NCBI RefSeq assembly: GCF_900446215.1
Contig: NZ_UAQZ01000001.1
Coordinates: 62,001 to 126,000, forward strand
Source: Burkholderia cenocepacia
GTDB taxonomy: Bacteria; Pseudomonadota; Gammaproteobacteria; Burkholderiales; Burkholderiaceae
Length of the DNA stretch: 64,000 bases
Direction: 5' to 3'
The position numbers and the translations under genes are program-made. Below are positions 17,266 to 26,201 of the stretch, piece by piece. Every line of letters starts with the position of its first letter. The first letter of the stretch is position 1. A model generated the notes under the pieces. It was not told where the DNA came from and searched no databases. It saw only the letters and a program-made list of their open reading frames with translations.

Positions 17266-18228
17266 ATGAACCTGCATCCGCACCGACTCCATCTCCACGA
17301 AGTCGCGACCCGCGACGGTTTCCAGAACGAAGCGGCATTCGTCGACACCGACGACAAGATCGCGCTCGTCGACGCGCTGAGCGCATGCGGCTACGCGAAG
17401 ATCGAGGTCACGTCGTTCACGTCGCCGAAGGCGATTCCCGCGCTGCGCGACGCGGAAGCCGTGATGCATGGCATCGCGCGCGCACCGGGCGTCGTCTATA
17501 CGGTGCTCGTGCCGAACGTGCGCGGCGCCGAGCGCGCGCTGTCGTGCGGTGTCGACGAGGTGAACCTCGTGATGTCGATGAGCGAAAGCCACAACCGCGC
17601 GAACCTGCGGATGACGCGCGAGCAGTCGTTCGCGCAATTGCGCGACGTGATCGACGCCGTGCGCGGCACGGGTGTCGCGATCAACGTGTCGCTGTCGACC
17701 GCGATGGGCTGCCCGATGGAAGGCGACGTGCCGGCCGAAACGGTGCTCGCATGGATGCAGCGCTTCGCGGAGCTCGGCGTGCACGGCTTCACGCTGTGCG
17801 ACACGACCGGCATGGCGTTCCCGTCGCAGGTGCGCGATTTGTCCCGCCGCGCACGCGAGCGCTTCGGCGCGCTGCAGCTCACGCTGCACTTCCACAACAC
17901 GCGCGGGATGGCGCTCGCGAACACGCTGGCGGCGCTCGACGCCGGCATCGACCGCTTCGACGCGTCGCTCGGCGGGCTCGGCGGCTGCCCGTACGCGCCG
18001 GGTGCGACCGGCAACGCGTGCACCGAGGAACTGGTGCACATGCTCGAGCTCGACGGCTACGATACGGGCATCGACCTCGCAGCCGTGCTCGCCGCGTCGG
18101 CACGGCTACCCGCGCTGATCGGGCACGACGTGCCGAGCCAGATCCTGAAGGCCGGCCGCCGCTCGGACCTTCATCCGCCGCCGCGCGCCGACGCCGGCGA
18201 CATGCTCGCGCAACGCGCTTTCTCGTGA
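17266..18228 (+). CDS. Hydroxymethylglutaryl-CoA lyase
   Basis: The 320-aa TIM-barrel protein has the metal-binding start ATRDGFQNE (residues 13-21), the LHFHNTRGMALAN histidine motif and the glycine-rich loop GGLGGCPYAPGATGN carrying the active-site Cys. It cleaves HMG-CoA or a close analogue such as citramalyl-CoA to acetyl-CoA plus a keto product. Length and motifs are complete. Together with the CaiB-type transferase upstream it forms an activate-and-cleave pair. GTG-free ATG start at 17266 after CCGGAACGAAGAC. Confidence 0.92.
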   Translation: MNLHPHRLHLHEVATRDGFQNEAAFVDTDDKIALVDALSACGYAKIEVTSFTSPKAIPALRDAEAVMHGIARAPGVVYTVLVPNVRGAERALSCGVDEVNLVMSMSESHNRANLRMTREQSFAQLRDVIDAVRGTGVAINVSLSTAMGCPMEGDVPAETVLAWMQRFAELGVHGFTLCDTTGMAFPSQVRDLSRRARERFGALQLTLHFHNTRGMALANTLAALDAGIDRFDASLGGLGGCPYAPGATGNACTEELVHMLELDGYDTGIDLAAVLAASARLPALIGHDVPSQILKAGRRSDLHPPPRADAGDMLAQRAFS

Positions 18229-18262
18229 ATCATGAACCACCACAGGAACAGGAGCGAATTCC

Positions 18263-18646
18263 ATGGCACTGATTGACCACCTCGATCATCTCGTGCTGAC
18301 CTGCGTCGATCCGGAACGGGCCCGGCATTTCTACACCGAGGTGCTGCAGATGCAGCTCGAAACCTTCGGCGCGGGCCGGCTCGCGTTCCGGTTCGGCAAC
18401 CAGAAGATCAACCTGCACGTGCGCGGCGCGGAGTTCGAGCCGAAAGCGCATGTGCCGGTGCCCGGCGCGCTCGATCTGTGCTTCATCGCGTCTGTGCCGC
18501 TCGACGACGTGATCGCGCACCTGCGGCGCGTCGACTGGCCGATCGTCGAAGGGCCCGTCGAACGCACGGGCGCGACGCAGAAGATCCGTTCGATCTACGT
18601 GCGCGATCCCGACCTGAACCTGATCGAAATCTCCGAGCCGATCTGA
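18263..18646 (+). CDS. VOC-family (glyoxalase/dioxygenase fold) protein
   Basis: The 127-aa protein starts with IDHLDHLVLTCVDPERARHFY, a typical VOC beta-alpha-beta unit with a metal-type His. The second repeat ends in IRSIYVRDPDLNLIEISEP with a Glu ligand. Such proteins bind divalent metal and act as lyases, epimerases or dioxygenases. It lies 34 bp after the lyase gene, with AGGAACAGGAGCG upstream, and probably belongs to the operon. Confidence 0.88.
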   Translation: MALIDHLDHLVLTCVDPERARHFYTEVLQMQLETFGAGRLAFRFGNQKINLHVRGAEFEPKAHVPVPGALDLCFIASVPLDDVIAHLRRVDWPIVEGPVERTGATQKIRSIYVRDPDLNLIEISEPI

Positions 18647-18849
18647 CCCGTCGGATGCGGTTGCGCGCACGCCGCCATATTCGTTCGCCGAAAGCGGACA
18701 GGCACGCGCCGCGCCCGCCGATTCCGGATAGCCGCGCGCGGCCGCGCTGCGGATAATGGCGCAACGGCGTCGGCCAGGCCGCCGCCTTCGCCGCGCGCTC
18801 GGGACGACCGTGCCGCGCGCTTCCGCAACCCGATCCAGGCGCTTCCCGA

Positions 18850-19677
18850 ATGACGATCCTCTATCGCGGCATGGACCGCGCGGCGCTCGACGCCGCGTAC
18901 CTGAACACGAAGGCCGTTCCCGATTTCCCCGCATTGCTCGCGTCATGCCAGGCGCGCAGTGCGGCGCTGTACGCAGCGACGCCCGGCCGCCGCGACCTGC
19001 GTTACGGCGCGCAACCCGCGCAGCGTTTCGACTGGCTGCCGTGCGGGCAGCCCGACGCGCCGCTGTTCGTGTTCATCCACGGCGGCTACTGGCAGCACTG
19101 CACGAAAGAGGATTTCGCGTATGCGGCGAGCGGACCGCTCGCGCGCGGCTACGACGTCGTGCTCGCCGAATACACGCTCGCGCCGGTCGCGACGATGACC
19201 GATATCGTCGGCGAGACCGGCGCGCTGCTCGACCATCTCGCGGCCGACCGCGACGGCCTCGGCATCGCGGGGCGGCCGATCCATCTGAGCGGCCATTCGG
19301 CGGGCGGCCATCTGACGGCGATGCATCGCGCGCACCCGGCCGTGGCGTCGGCGCTTGCGATCAGCCCGCTCGTCGATCTCGAACCGATCGCACTGTGCTG
19401 CCTGAACGACAAGCTGCAACTCACCGCGCACGAAGTCGACGCATACAGTCCGCTGCATCACATCGGGCCCGGCGCCCCGACCGTCGTGGCGGTCGGCGAG
19501 GCCGAACTGCCCGAACTCGTCCGACAGGCAGACGAATACGCGACGGCGTGCGAAGCCGCCGGCGAGCGGATCGCCCGCACGTGGCTGCCCGGCATGCAGC
19601 ACTTCGCGGTGCTCGACGATCTCGCGACACCCGACGGCGCGATGCTCGCCGCATTGCACGCCATCGCGCCGCGTTAG
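18850..19677 (+). CDS. Alpha/beta hydrolase, arylformamidase-like
   Basis: The 275-aa protein has the oxyanion motif HGGYWQH (about residues 77-83), the nucleophile elbow GHSAGGHLT (Ser about 152) and a terminal catalytic His in [10 protein letters not shown]. The HGGYW/GHSAGG pair is typical of kynurenine-formamidase-like esterases. No other tryptophan-degradation gene is nearby, so the true substrate may be another ester or amide. A 203-bp gap separates it from the VOC gene. Confidence 0.85.
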   Translation: MTILYRGMDRAALDAAYLNTKAVPDFPALLASCQARSAALYAATPGRRDLRYGAQPAQRFDWLPCGQPDAPLFVFIHGGYWQHCTKEDFAYAASGPLARGYDVVLAEYTLAPVATMTDIVGETGALLDHLAADRDGLGIAGRPIHLSGHSAGGHLTAMHRAHPAVASALAISPLVDLEPIALCCLNDKLQLTAHEVDAYSPLHHIGPGAPTVVAVGEAELPELVRQADEYATACEAAGERIARTWLPGMQHFAVLDDLATPDGAMLAALHAIAPR

Positions 19678-19772
19678 CCGCGCCGTATCGCACGCGCACG
19701 GCCGGGCGTATGATCGGCGTCAGGCCGGCGCGATGGCGGCGTACCCCGCACGGCCTTCCAGGATTCCACGAC

Positions 19773-20666
19773 ATGGTGAACCCGCTTCATTTCGATCTGC
19801 AGTCGCTGCGCGTGTTCGCGCTCGTCGCCGAGCACGGCAGCCTGACGAAGGCGGCCGAACACGGCCAGCTCACGCTGTCCGCGGTCAGCAAGCGCATCGC
19901 CGAACTCGAAAGCGTGACCGGCAGCGCGCTGTTCGTCCGGCATGCGCGCGGCGTCGAGCTGACGCCCGCGGGCCGCGCGCTGCTCGATCATGCGGCGAAG
20001 GTGATCGAGCAGGTCAACCGGATGGCGCACGAGATGAGCGACTACGTCGCCGGCGTGCGCGGCCATATCCACGTCTGGACCAACACGTCCGCGATCGTCC
20101 AGTTCCTGCCCGCCGATCTCGCCGCGTTCCTCACCGACAACCCCGGCATCAAGGTCAGCCTCGAGGAGCGGCTGAGTCACGAGATCGTCGACGCGCTCGC
20201 GTCGGGCAAGGCCGATCTCGGCGTATTCGCGGACAACGTGCCGGCGCCCGGCATCGAACGGCGGCTCTACCGGCGCGACGAGCTCGTGCTGCTCGTGCCG
20301 CGCACGCACCGGTTTGCCGCGCGCGACGGCATCCGCTTCGCGGATACGCTCGACGAGGACTACGTGGGCTTGAGCGACGGCAGCTCGCTGCTCGCGCGCA
20401 TGACCGACGCCGCGTTCGCGGCGGAGCGCTCGCTGAAGCTGCGGATCCAGGTATCGAATTTCGACGGTGTGAGCCGGATGATCGAGGCCGGGCTCGGCAT
20501 CGGCGTGTTGCCGCGCGATGCGGTGACCGGCGAACGCGCGGCGCGGCTCGGTGTCGTGAAGCTCGACGACGCGTGGGCGACGCGCACGCTGTGGGTCGGC
20601 GTGAAAGCCGGCACCGTGCTGACGACCGACGTCGCGAAGCTGTTCGATTTCATGTCGGCGCGGTGA
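19773..20666 (+). CDS. LysR-family transcriptional regulator
   Basis: The 297-aa protein has an N-terminal winged helix-turn-helix (LQSLRVFALVAEHGSLTKAA ... LTLSAVSKRIAELESVTGSALF, residues 6-60). A periplasmic-binding-like effector domain (about 95-297) follows. It is the nearest regulator to the CoA-transferase cluster and a candidate to bind the TTTC-N7-GAAA elements, whose inner TTC-N7-GAA has the LysR T-N11-A shape. This link is inference. The chosen start ATGGTGAACCCG gives the usual short lead to the HTH. Confidence 0.9.
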   Translation: MVNPLHFDLQSLRVFALVAEHGSLTKAAEHGQLTLSAVSKRIAELESVTGSALFVRHARGVELTPAGRALLDHAAKVIEQVNRMAHEMSDYVAGVRGHIHVWTNTSAIVQFLPADLAAFLTDNPGIKVSLEERLSHEIVDALASGKADLGVFADNVPAPGIERRLYRRDELVLLVPRTHRFAARDGIRFADTLDEDYVGLSDGSSLLARMTDAAFAAERSLKLRIQVSNFDGVSRMIEAGLGIGVLPRDAVTGERAARLGVVKLDDAWATRTLWVGVKAGTVLTTDVAKLFDFMSAR

Positions 20667-20790
20667 AGCGGAGCTGCCCGCGGTTAAAACGGTTCGGTGC
20701 GGGCGCCCGGGAACGCGATCATCGGTTCGCGTTCGAGCCTGTTTCAGACGTTCTGCTCATTTCCTCGAAAGGTTGTTCTGGGGCCGCCCA

Positions 20791-21057
20791 ATGAACGAAT
20801 CGAGCTACCGCATCATTATCGCCTTTGCCTGCGTAACTTATGGCATCGGGATATCCGCAATCATGGCATTTCTCCCGGAACGGATATTGGCTTTCTATTG
20901 CAGATCGAAGGCCTGGCGATGGTCGTACAAATTCTTTTACAACATGTCTCCGGAAGACATCATGTCGGCCACGATGGTTCGAATCACCCGATTCCAGGGG
21001 TGGGTGGGGCTGGTGTTCTGTACGGTCCTTATGCTGGGCCTCTTGTTCCGCCGGTAG
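20791..21057 (+). CDS. Small membrane protein, 88 aa
   Basis: Two hydrophobic segments are visible: IIIAFACVTYGIGISAIMAFLP near the N-terminus and WVGLVFCTVLMLGLLF at the C-terminus. A positively charged middle with FFYNMSPEDIMSATMVRITR separates them. The reading frame is less GC-rich than its neighbours, which may mean recent acquisition. The ATG at 20791 is preferred to an in-frame TTG 18 nt upstream. Function unknown. Confidence 0.6.
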   Translation: MNESSYRIIIAFACVTYGIGISAIMAFLPERILAFYCRSKAWRWSYKFFYNMSPEDIMSATMVRITRFQGWVGLVFCTVLMLGLLFRR

Positions 21058-21116
21058 CGGTGGCGTCGCCGGCTCGCTCATTCAGGAGCGCCATCTTCCC
21101 ATACCCCACATCGCCG

Positions 21117-22580
21117 TCAAACCGGATTGATGTCGTCCTGGCTGCGCCGCGTGGTCAGCGGTCCGAGCACGCGCAGCGTGACGGCGACGATGCCAAGCGC
21201 GACCGAGATCACGCCGAACATCGCGCCCGCGCCGTAGTGGCCGAGCACCGGCAGCAGCACGAACGGCAGCGCGCCGCTGACGATGCGCGACAGCGCATAG
21301 GTACTGCCGATCGCCGTCGAGCGCACGCGCGCCGGGAAGATCTCGGCCTGGTACACGTGATACGCGTTGCTGAACACGTTCGACGCGCACGTCGTCAGGA
21401 ATCCGAAGCCGACGATCAGCACGGTATTGCCCGAATACGCGAAGCACAGCCCGAACACCGCGATCGACAGGATCGACACGATCACGAGCGTGCGGCGCTC
21501 GATCCAGTTGAGCAGCGGAATCGACAGCAGCGAACCGATCGGGTAACCGATGAACGACAGCGCGATGAACAGCGTGCTGTCCGTCACGTCGAAACCGCGG
21601 CTTTTCACGACCGTGCCGGCCAGCGTACCGAATCCGTAATAGCCGAAGCCCTGGAGCAGGTGAAAGATCGCCAGCATCACGTAGCGCGCGCCGTACGGTT
21701 GGTGGCGCAGCAGCGCGATGCGCTCGCCGAGCCCGAGCGGCCGCTGCGGCTCGACCGGTGCCGCGAAGTGTTCGGGCACGCGCACGCCGGCGCTATCCGC
21801 GAAACGCCGCAGCGCCGCGTGCGCGTCGGCCGTGCGGCCTTGCGCGAGCAGCCAGCGCGGGCTTTCCGGCAGCCGGTGCTGAACGAACAGCACGTACACG
21901 GCGCCGAGGCTGCCGATCGCGAGGATGATGCGCCACCCGGCGACGCCCGCCACCTGCAGCGGGTTCAGCCACAGCGCGAGAAAGCCGACGAGCGGCACCG
22001 CGACATACGAAGTCGTGTAGGCCCACGCCGCGAGCCGCCCGCGCTTGTCCTTCGGCAGGATTTCGGACAGGAAGCTGTCGGCGACCGGATAGATCGCGCC
22101 GACGCCGATGCCCGTCAGGAACCGGCATGCCACGAGCATGTCGGCGTTCACCGAAAATGCACCGACCAGCGAGAACGCGCTGTACCACCCGAGCGTGAGC
22201 AGGAACGCCTTGCGCCGGCCGATACGGTCGGCCAGGCTGCCGAGGCACATCGCGCCGACGAACATGCCGATGAACGCGGACGCCAGCAATAGCTTGAAAT
22301 CGGCGCTTTGCCGGCTCAGCCCGTATTCGTGCTGCAACGCGGAGCCGATCGTACTGACGAGAAAGATCTCGTACATGTCGAAGAACAGCCCGATGCCGAT
22401 CACCCAGACGACGAACCGGTGCAGCGCACCGACCGGCAGATCGTCCATGAAATCGCCGAGCGTGACGCGGCGGCCGGGAAGGGCCGCTGCATCGGCGCCG
22501 GCGCCTGCTGAAGCGGCCGGCGGCCGCGCGGATTCAGGTCCGCCGGCATGGCCGCCGAGGTCGAGGGATTGGCTGTTCAT
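21117..22580 (-). CDS. MFS transporter, sugar/organic-acid porter type
   Basis: The 487-aa protein has a 45-residue Ala/Gly-rich cytoplasmic N-terminus and then 12 transmembrane segments. Signatures include GSLADRIGRRKAF after segment 2, DSFLSEILPKDKRGRL and PESPRWLLAQGR, as in sugar porters and aromatic/organic acid transporters. It presumably imports a carboxylate or sugar by proton symport. A TTTC-N7-GAAA element lies about 197 bp upstream, the same element found before the CoA-transferase operon. Confidence 0.9.
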   Translation of the reverse strand: MNSQSLDLGGHAGGPESARPPAASAGAGADAAALPGRRVTLGDFMDDLPVGALHRFVVWVIGIGLFFDMYEIFLVSTIGSALQHEYGLSRQSADFKLLLASAFIGMFVGAMCLGSLADRIGRRKAFLLTLGWYSAFSLVGAFSVNADMLVACRFLTGIGVGAIYPVADSFLSEILPKDKRGRLAAWAYTTSYVAVPLVGFLALWLNPLQVAGVAGWRIILAIGSLGAVYVLFVQHRLPESPRWLLAQGRTADAHAALRRFADSAGVRVPEHFAAPVEPQRPLGLGERIALLRHQPYGARYVMLAIFHLLQGFGYYGFGTLAGTVVKSRGFDVTDSTLFIALSFIGYPIGSLLSIPLLNWIERRTLVIVSILSIAVFGLCFAYSGNTVLIVGFGFLTTCASNVFSNAYHVYQAEIFPARVRSTAIGSTYALSRIVSGALPFVLLPVLGHYGAGAMFGVISVALGIVAVTLRVLGPLTTRRSQDDINPV

Positions 22581-23398
22581 CGTGTCTCCTGATTATCGAT
22601 ATGCCGGGGCGCGGGGCCCGGCCGTTCGCGACCGGCGTCACGCGCCGGCCGCGCGACGCGACGCGACGGCAGGCATCGCCGGACTCGTGCAAGCGCCGGT
22701 CATGCCGGCTGCGCCGATCGTCCGACACATGGTGGGCAAATCGGCGGCACGTGATAATTGCGGATGTTTCAAGCGTCCTTTCCTGAGCAGAAAGGGTCGG
22801 GCGCCCGCGGCAGCCCGTATTCGCCCGGCAGGCCGTTGCAGCCTGCGTGGCGGGCGGGGGCGTATCGAAAACGATGGGCCCCCCGCGCCATCCTGCGGGC
22901 CGGGAAAACCATGACGTCGGTTGCGTGGCCGCCGGCGCAACCGCCGCCGACGGCCACGCAACCGACGCAGCAAGCGAACGGCACGATGCCGGCGATCGCT
23001 TCGGCACCCGATGTGGCGAAAAACATACACATAGGATTCCGGATCATTCATGCATCGATCACGCGTGCGGCGCGTCGCAGCAGGCGCTCAACGCGTTCGA
23101 AAGGCCGTAACGAACTCGTCCGGTCGTGCTTGACACCGCCGGAATCGTTTCGTAGCATCCGCCTGCTTCATCCCTGAACCCTCATCGAATCGGTGATCCA
23201 AGTGCCCGCAATCATTCGTCCCTTCGCCTGATACGCCGACGACTGCCATCCCGGCCGCGTCGTCCTGCCCGGTTCCGCTCGCGCCATCGCGCCGGAACGG
23301 TGATCGCAGGGCCGCTGCCGGACTCGCACTGACACCGCAACGCACTCCTGTCCGTTCGTTCACGTCGTCGGCTTTTTCCCTGTTTCCGGAGAAAGACC
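22581..23398. other. 818-bp intergenic region upstream of MFS and RNA-ligase genes
   Basis: The region separates divergent genes. It holds one TTTC-N7-GAAA inverted repeat (22777-22795). Open frames of up to 139 codons exist on both strands, but they lack ribosome-binding sites and recognisable motifs, so I do not call them. The length is unusual for this genome and could hide an RNA or a longer regulatory region. Confidence 0.5.
22777..22795. promoter_or_regulatory. Operator candidate CCTTTC-CTGAGCA-GAAAGG
   Basis: This is a perfect inverted repeat with TTTC-N7-GAAA geometry, about 197 bp before the MFS start. Its spacer CTGAGCA is close to that of the copy at 9438 (CTGACAA). Confidence 0.5.
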
Positions 23399-24268
23399 AT
23401 GACGCTGGATTTTCGCGCCTACGCGCAATCGCTCGACCTTGCACGCTACCCGCGCACGCCGCACCTTGAAGGTTCGCGCCTGCAGGACGGCGACGAAGGT
23501 CACGACCACGTTCCCTATCGCACCCTCGCGGGCGCGCACCTCGTCGTCGAGGAAAAGCTCGACGGTGCGAACACGGGCATCAGCTTCAGCCCGGCAGGCG
23601 AACTGCTGTTGCAGTCGCGCGGCCACTATCTGGCCGGCGGCGGCCGCGAGCGGCAGTTCGGCTTCGTGAAGACGTGGGCGGCGGCCCATGCCGGCTGGCT
23701 GCTCGAGCGCCTCGGCGATCGCTACGTGATGTACGGCGAGACGATGAGCAAGAAGCACGCGGTGTTCTACGACGCGTTGCCGCATCATTTTCTCGAATTC
23801 GACGTGTTCGACCGTGCGACCGGCCGCTTCCTGTCGACGCCTGCGCGGCGCGCGCTGCTCGCCGACGGCCCCGTACTGTCGGTGCCCGTGCTGTACGAGG
23901 GCGTGGCGCCGGCGCGGCTCGCGGACCTCAAGGCGCTGCTCGGCCCGTCGCTCGCAAAAACGCCGGACTGGCGTCACGCGTTCGAGCACACCGTGCGACG
24001 GCAGGGGCTCGACCTCGCGCGCGCGTGGCAGCAGTGCGACAAGTCGGAGCAGTCCGAAGGGCTCTACGTGAAGATCGAGACCGACGACACGACGACCGCG
24101 CGCCTGAAGTGGGTGCGCCACGATTTCGTGCAGGCGATTCTCGATTCCGCGCGCCATCACTCGGAGCAGCCGTTCATCCCGAACCTGCTCGCGCCGGGTG
24201 TCGACCTGTATGCACCGCGTCCGACGGTGACGTGGGGGCCGAGCCCGGCTGCGCATCCGAACCAATGA
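23399..24268 (+). CDS. ATP-dependent RNA ligase
   Basis: The 289-aa protein carries the nucleotidyltransferase motifs of RNA ligases. Motif I EEKLDGANTG places the lysine nucleophile at residue 53. YVMYGETMSKKHAVFYD and FLEFDVFDR correspond to motifs III/IIIa, EGLYVKIE to motif IV and RLKWVRHDF to motif V. It should form a lysyl-AMP, adenylate a 5'-phosphate end and seal it to a 3'-OH. There is no long extra domain. GGAGAAAGACC before ATG 23399 is a good ribosome-binding site. The HD-Pnk gene begins 41 bp downstream, giving healing and sealing functions side by side. Confidence 0.88.
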   Translation: MTLDFRAYAQSLDLARYPRTPHLEGSRLQDGDEGHDHVPYRTLAGAHLVVEEKLDGANTGISFSPAGELLLQSRGHYLAGGGRERQFGFVKTWAAAHAGWLLERLGDRYVMYGETMSKKHAVFYDALPHHFLEFDVFDRATGRFLSTPARRALLADGPVLSVPVLYEGVAPARLADLKALLGPSLAKTPDWRHAFEHTVRRQGLDLARAWQQCDKSEQSEGLYVKIETDDTTTARLKWVRHDFVQAILDSARHHSEQPFIPNLLAPGVDLYAPRPTVTWGPSPAAHPNQ

Positions 24269-24309
24269 ATGCGAAGCGGCCGCCTGCCGCTTCGACAGGA
24301 GTCTCGATC

Positions 24310-25443
24310 ATGAAGTACGAACATCTGCAGGCGCTCGTGCCTGCGCCCGGCCGGCAGCCGGACTATCGCGCATGCCTCGCGGCGTTCCCCGCGCTGGAAC
24401 ACGCGAAAACCACCCCGCAGGAGCCCGCGCATCACGGCGAAGGCGACGTGTGGACGCATACGATGATGGTGATCGATGCATTGCTCGCGCTGCCCGGTTA
24501 TCGGACGGCGTCGCGCGCCGATCAGGAAATCGTGTTCCTGGCCGCGCTGCTGCACGACATCGCCAAGTCGAGCACGACGGCCGTCGATCCCGTCACCGGT
24601 GCGATCGGTCATCCCGGCCACTCGCGCAAAGGGGCGATCGACGCGCGTATCGCGCTGTGGGATGCCGGCGTGCCGTTCGCGGTGCGCGAGGCCATCTGCC
24701 GGATGATCGCCGTGCACCAGGTGCCGTTCTTCGCGATGAGCGGCTCGCGCCGCGGCACGCCCGAGTTCATCGCGCGCGAGCTGTCGTGGCAGGTCAGCCT
24801 GCCGCTGTTGTGCCTGCTCGCCGAAGCCGACATTCGCGGGCGCATCTGCAACGACACGCAGCGTGTGCTCGACAATATCGAGCTGTGGCGCGAACTGGCG
24901 CGGGAGGACGGCTGTTACGGCCAGCCGCGTGCATTCGCCGACGCGCATACCGCACTCAGCTACTTCCGCGGCGCGGACGTGCATCCCGACTATCCGCTGT
25001 TTCGCACGCCGGGCTCGCCGGTCGTCGTGATGGCGGGCCTGCCGGCATCGGGCAAGAACACGTGGGTCGCGCGGCATCATCCGGATCTGCCGGTCGTGTC
25101 GTTCGACGATGCGCGCGATGCGTTGGGACTGCGTCACGGTCGCAACGAGGGCGCGGTCGCGCACCATGCGGTCGATGCCGCGAAGGCGTTGTTGCGCGAC
25201 CGGCGGCCGTTCGTGTGGAATGCGACGAACCTGTCGCCGCTGATGCGCAAGAAGACGCTCGACCTGCTGTATGCATACGGCGCCGACGTGACGCTCGTGT
25301 ACCTCGAACGGCCGCGCGCCGAACTGTTGCGCCGCAATGCGCGGCGCGACACGTCGCTGACGAACCGGGCGCTCGAGGCGATGCTGCTGCGCTGGGATCT
25401 GCCGCTGCCGACCGAAGCGCATGCGGTACGCTACGAAGTCTGA
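24310..25443 (+). CDS. HD-Pnk-type end-healing enzyme (HD phosphoesterase + polynucleotide kinase)
   Basis: The 377-aa protein has two domains. The N-terminal HD domain (about 1-215) contains HHGEGDVWTHTMMVIDALL, LHDIAKSS and a later AVHQVPFF His. The C-terminal P-loop kinase (about 235-377) contains GLPASGKNTW, SFDDARDALG, NATNLSPLMRKK and an Arg-rich lid (ERPRAELLRRNARR), as in T4-type 5'-OH kinases. The order matches the bifunctional Runella HD-Pnk, which removes 2',3'-phosphates and phosphorylates 5'-OH ends. The P-loop has Asn where Ser/Thr is usual after GK, with Thr next. ATG 24310 follows ACAGGAG; an alternative ATG at 24265 overlaps the ligase stop. Confidence 0.87.
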   Translation: MKYEHLQALVPAPGRQPDYRACLAAFPALEHAKTTPQEPAHHGEGDVWTHTMMVIDALLALPGYRTASRADQEIVFLAALLHDIAKSSTTAVDPVTGAIGHPGHSRKGAIDARIALWDAGVPFAVREAICRMIAVHQVPFFAMSGSRRGTPEFIARELSWQVSLPLLCLLAEADIRGRICNDTQRVLDNIELWRELAREDGCYGQPRAFADAHTALSYFRGADVHPDYPLFRTPGSPVVVMAGLPASGKNTWVARHHPDLPVVSFDDARDALGLRHGRNEGAVAHHAVDAAKALLRDRRPFVWNATNLSPLMRKKTLDLLYAYGADVTLVYLERPRAELLRRNARRDTSLTNRALEAMLLRWDLPLPTEAHAVRYEV

Positions 25444-25462
25444 CGGGCGATGTCGTCGTGCA

Positions 25463-25498
25463 CGCCGGTACGCCGCCTGTCATCGCGGCGTACCGGCG
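25463..25498. terminator. Perfect 14-bp inverted repeat between convergent genes
   Basis: CGCCGGTACGCCGC and GCGGCGTACCGGCG flank an 8-nt loop. The hairpin lies 20 bp after the HD-Pnk stop and 8 bp from the stop of the opposing gene, the expected place for a bidirectional terminator. It lacks a T-tract. Confidence 0.6.
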
Positions 25499-25505
25499 GC
25501 GCACC

Positions 25506-26189
25506 TCATTTCAGTTCCGGATTCTGCTGCGTCGCGCACGCGCGCAGCGCGGCCACGCGCTCGCTGTCGCCGAGCTTCTCGAACAGATCGGCCATCTCCA
25601 TCTGCGCGACCGGATCGCCTTCACGCGCCGCGCGCCAGCGCAACGACGCGATCATCCCCCTCACGCGTTCGCCGGGCGTTTCGCCGTCGTAGCCCGACAT
25701 CGCCTGCATCACGTCCGCGAGCTTGTTGTATCCGGCCGGTACCTGATGCGCGAGCAGCCACGCGACCGCCGGCTGCGCGCCTTCCCAATCCTCGTCCTCG
25801 AGCGAACTGTTGACGAGTCGCGCCGCCGCGCGCCACGCGCCGAGCGACGCGGCTTTCGCGTACGCTTTGTCGGCATCGCGACCGCGCGACGACGGCGCCG
25901 CGTCGAACGCCGCCTGCGCAGCGGCCGACGGCGGCGGCACCGCGAGCTTCGTGCAGCGGAACGCGCCGTCATCGGGCGCGTTGCCGGGCAGACGGGCCCA
26001 GCGCAGCTGGTCCTTCAGCGCGCGATCGAGCGTCGGCCGCACGTCGCTTTCCTTCATCGACGCGAATACCCAGGAAGTGCGCACCTGGCGGGCGGCGTCC
26101 CAGTCGTCGTCGGCCACGGCGTGTTGCGCGAATGCCAGGCAAGCGGCCGCGCAGGCGATCCGGAGCAGTTGTCGTGCAGGGGATGTCAT
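25506..26189 (-). CDS. Exported protein with Sel1-like helical repeats
   Basis: The 227-aa protein has a signal peptide (ACAAACLAFAQHAVA, cleavage near 26). The mature part is helical with SEL1-like units (KAYAKAASLGAWRAAARLV and ARLRWRAA-type segments such as REGDPVAQMEMADLFEKLG). The DDGAFRCTKLAVPPPS segment resembles the DUF6396 group; I am not certain of that. It is cotranscribed with the lipoprotein gene upstream (12-bp gap). Function unknown; periplasmic. Confidence 0.7.
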   Translation of the reverse strand: MTSPARQLLRIACAAACLAFAQHAVADDDWDAARQVRTSWVFASMKESDVRPTLDRALKDQLRWARLPGNAPDDGAFRCTKLAVPPPSAAAQAAFDAAPSSRGRDADKAYAKAASLGAWRAAARLVNSSLEDEDWEGAQPAVAWLLAHQVPAGYNKLADVMQAMSGYDGETPGERVRGMIASLRWRAAREGDPVAQMEMADLFEKLGDSERVAALRACATQQNPELK

Positions 26190-26201
26190 CGTGGACTCCC
26201 C

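Noticed and set aside
22758-23177. 139-codon plus-strand frame and overlapping 92-137-codon minus-strand frames in the 818-bp gap
   Set aside because: There is no ribosome-binding site and no motif, and they run through the TTTC-N7-GAAA operator candidate. Low-complexity Pro/Gln or Gly/Cys content looks non-coding.
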